In this document: positions 5,204-5,299 of the stretch, one piece after another
How the letters are laid out: the number at the start of each line of letters is the position of its first letter
How positions within the stretch are numbered: position 1 is the first letter of the stretch
NCBI GenBank assembly: GCA_016285335.1
Contig: JAEEQO010000196.1
Location: forward strand, 1 to 5,299
Reading direction: 5' to 3'
DNA from: Victivallales bacterium
GTDB taxonomy: Bacteria; Verrucomicrobiota; Lentisphaeria; Victivallales; UBA1829
Length of the DNA: 5,299 nucleotides
The notes under the pieces: generated by a model
The model's input: only the letters and a program-made list of their open reading frames with translations
The model's database searches: none
Told to the model about the DNA's origin: nothing
Position numbers and translations under genes: made by a program

Positions 5204-5299
5204 TTACTTCGTCTTCACCGGGGTGCTGAAGGCGGGGCCGAAGTAGCTCTGCGGCTGCCTGCCGGAGGAGAGCACGATCTTCTCCACGACGACCGCGGG
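5204..5299 (-). CDS. Unrecognised protein, C-terminal fragment (31 aa)
   Basis: Reading inward from the window edge on the minus strand, one frame gives 31 residues (PAVVVEKIVLSSGRQPQSYF, then GPAFSTPVKTK) before TAA at 5206-5204. That this is a real gene end is supported by the strong intrinsic terminator starting 36 nt after the stop and by codon use like that of its neighbours. The short Gly/Pro/Ser-containing tail shows no recognisable motif, so no function is proposed. The terminator separates it from the LRR operon, so it is probably a separate transcription unit. Confidence 0.6.
   Translation of the reverse strand, partial: PAVVVEKIVLSSGRQPQSYFGPAFSTPVKTK

Overview
This 5.3-kb window is GC-rich (roughly 60%) and looks like chromosome from a Gram-negative-type bacterium with type IV pili. 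The mix of a PilT-like ATPase, UppP and BspA-type leucine-rich-repeat (LRR_5) proteins, with marked AT-rich dips between genes, would suit the Lentisphaerota/Verrucomicrobiota-Planctomycetota neighbourhood. That placement is inference from style only; no taxonomic marker is present apart from one tRNA.

Layout. (1) Positions 1-356, + strand: the 3' end of a PilT/PilU-family twitching ATPase gene. (2) 424-1332, +: uppP (bacA), undecaprenyl-diphosphatase, with a signal-peptide-like N-terminal extension, followed by an intrinsic terminator at 1354-1387. (3) 1463-1548, +: tRNA-Leu(CAA) with encoded CCA and a good sigma70-type promoter at 1411-1439. (4) 1549-1785: a non-coding stretch between convergent units, holding two near-identical 28-nt direct repeats with internal dyad symmetry and a degenerate inverted third copy. 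(5) 1786-5009, minus strand: a two-gene operon of paralogous, single-pass membrane-anchored BspA-like LRR proteins of 473 aa (first) and 599 aa (second). The genes are separated by only 2 nt, each has a clear Shine-Dalgarno, and the promoter lies at 5089-5116. (6) 5204-5299, minus: the last 31 codons of an unrecognised gene, closed by a strong terminator with a perfect 12-bp stem.

How they work together. UppP recycles the lipid carrier for cell-wall and surface-polysaccharide synthesis. The PilT-like protein would power pilus dynamics. The two LRR proteins are predicted to expose a long repeat domain outside the cytoplasmic membrane. No direct functional link between these units is visible. 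The clearest unit of interest is the LRR pair, a tandem duplication in which one copy stayed regular and the other diverged. The palindromic repeats next to it are the best candidate for something undescribed. I see no defence system, mobile element, CRISPR array or prophage gene.
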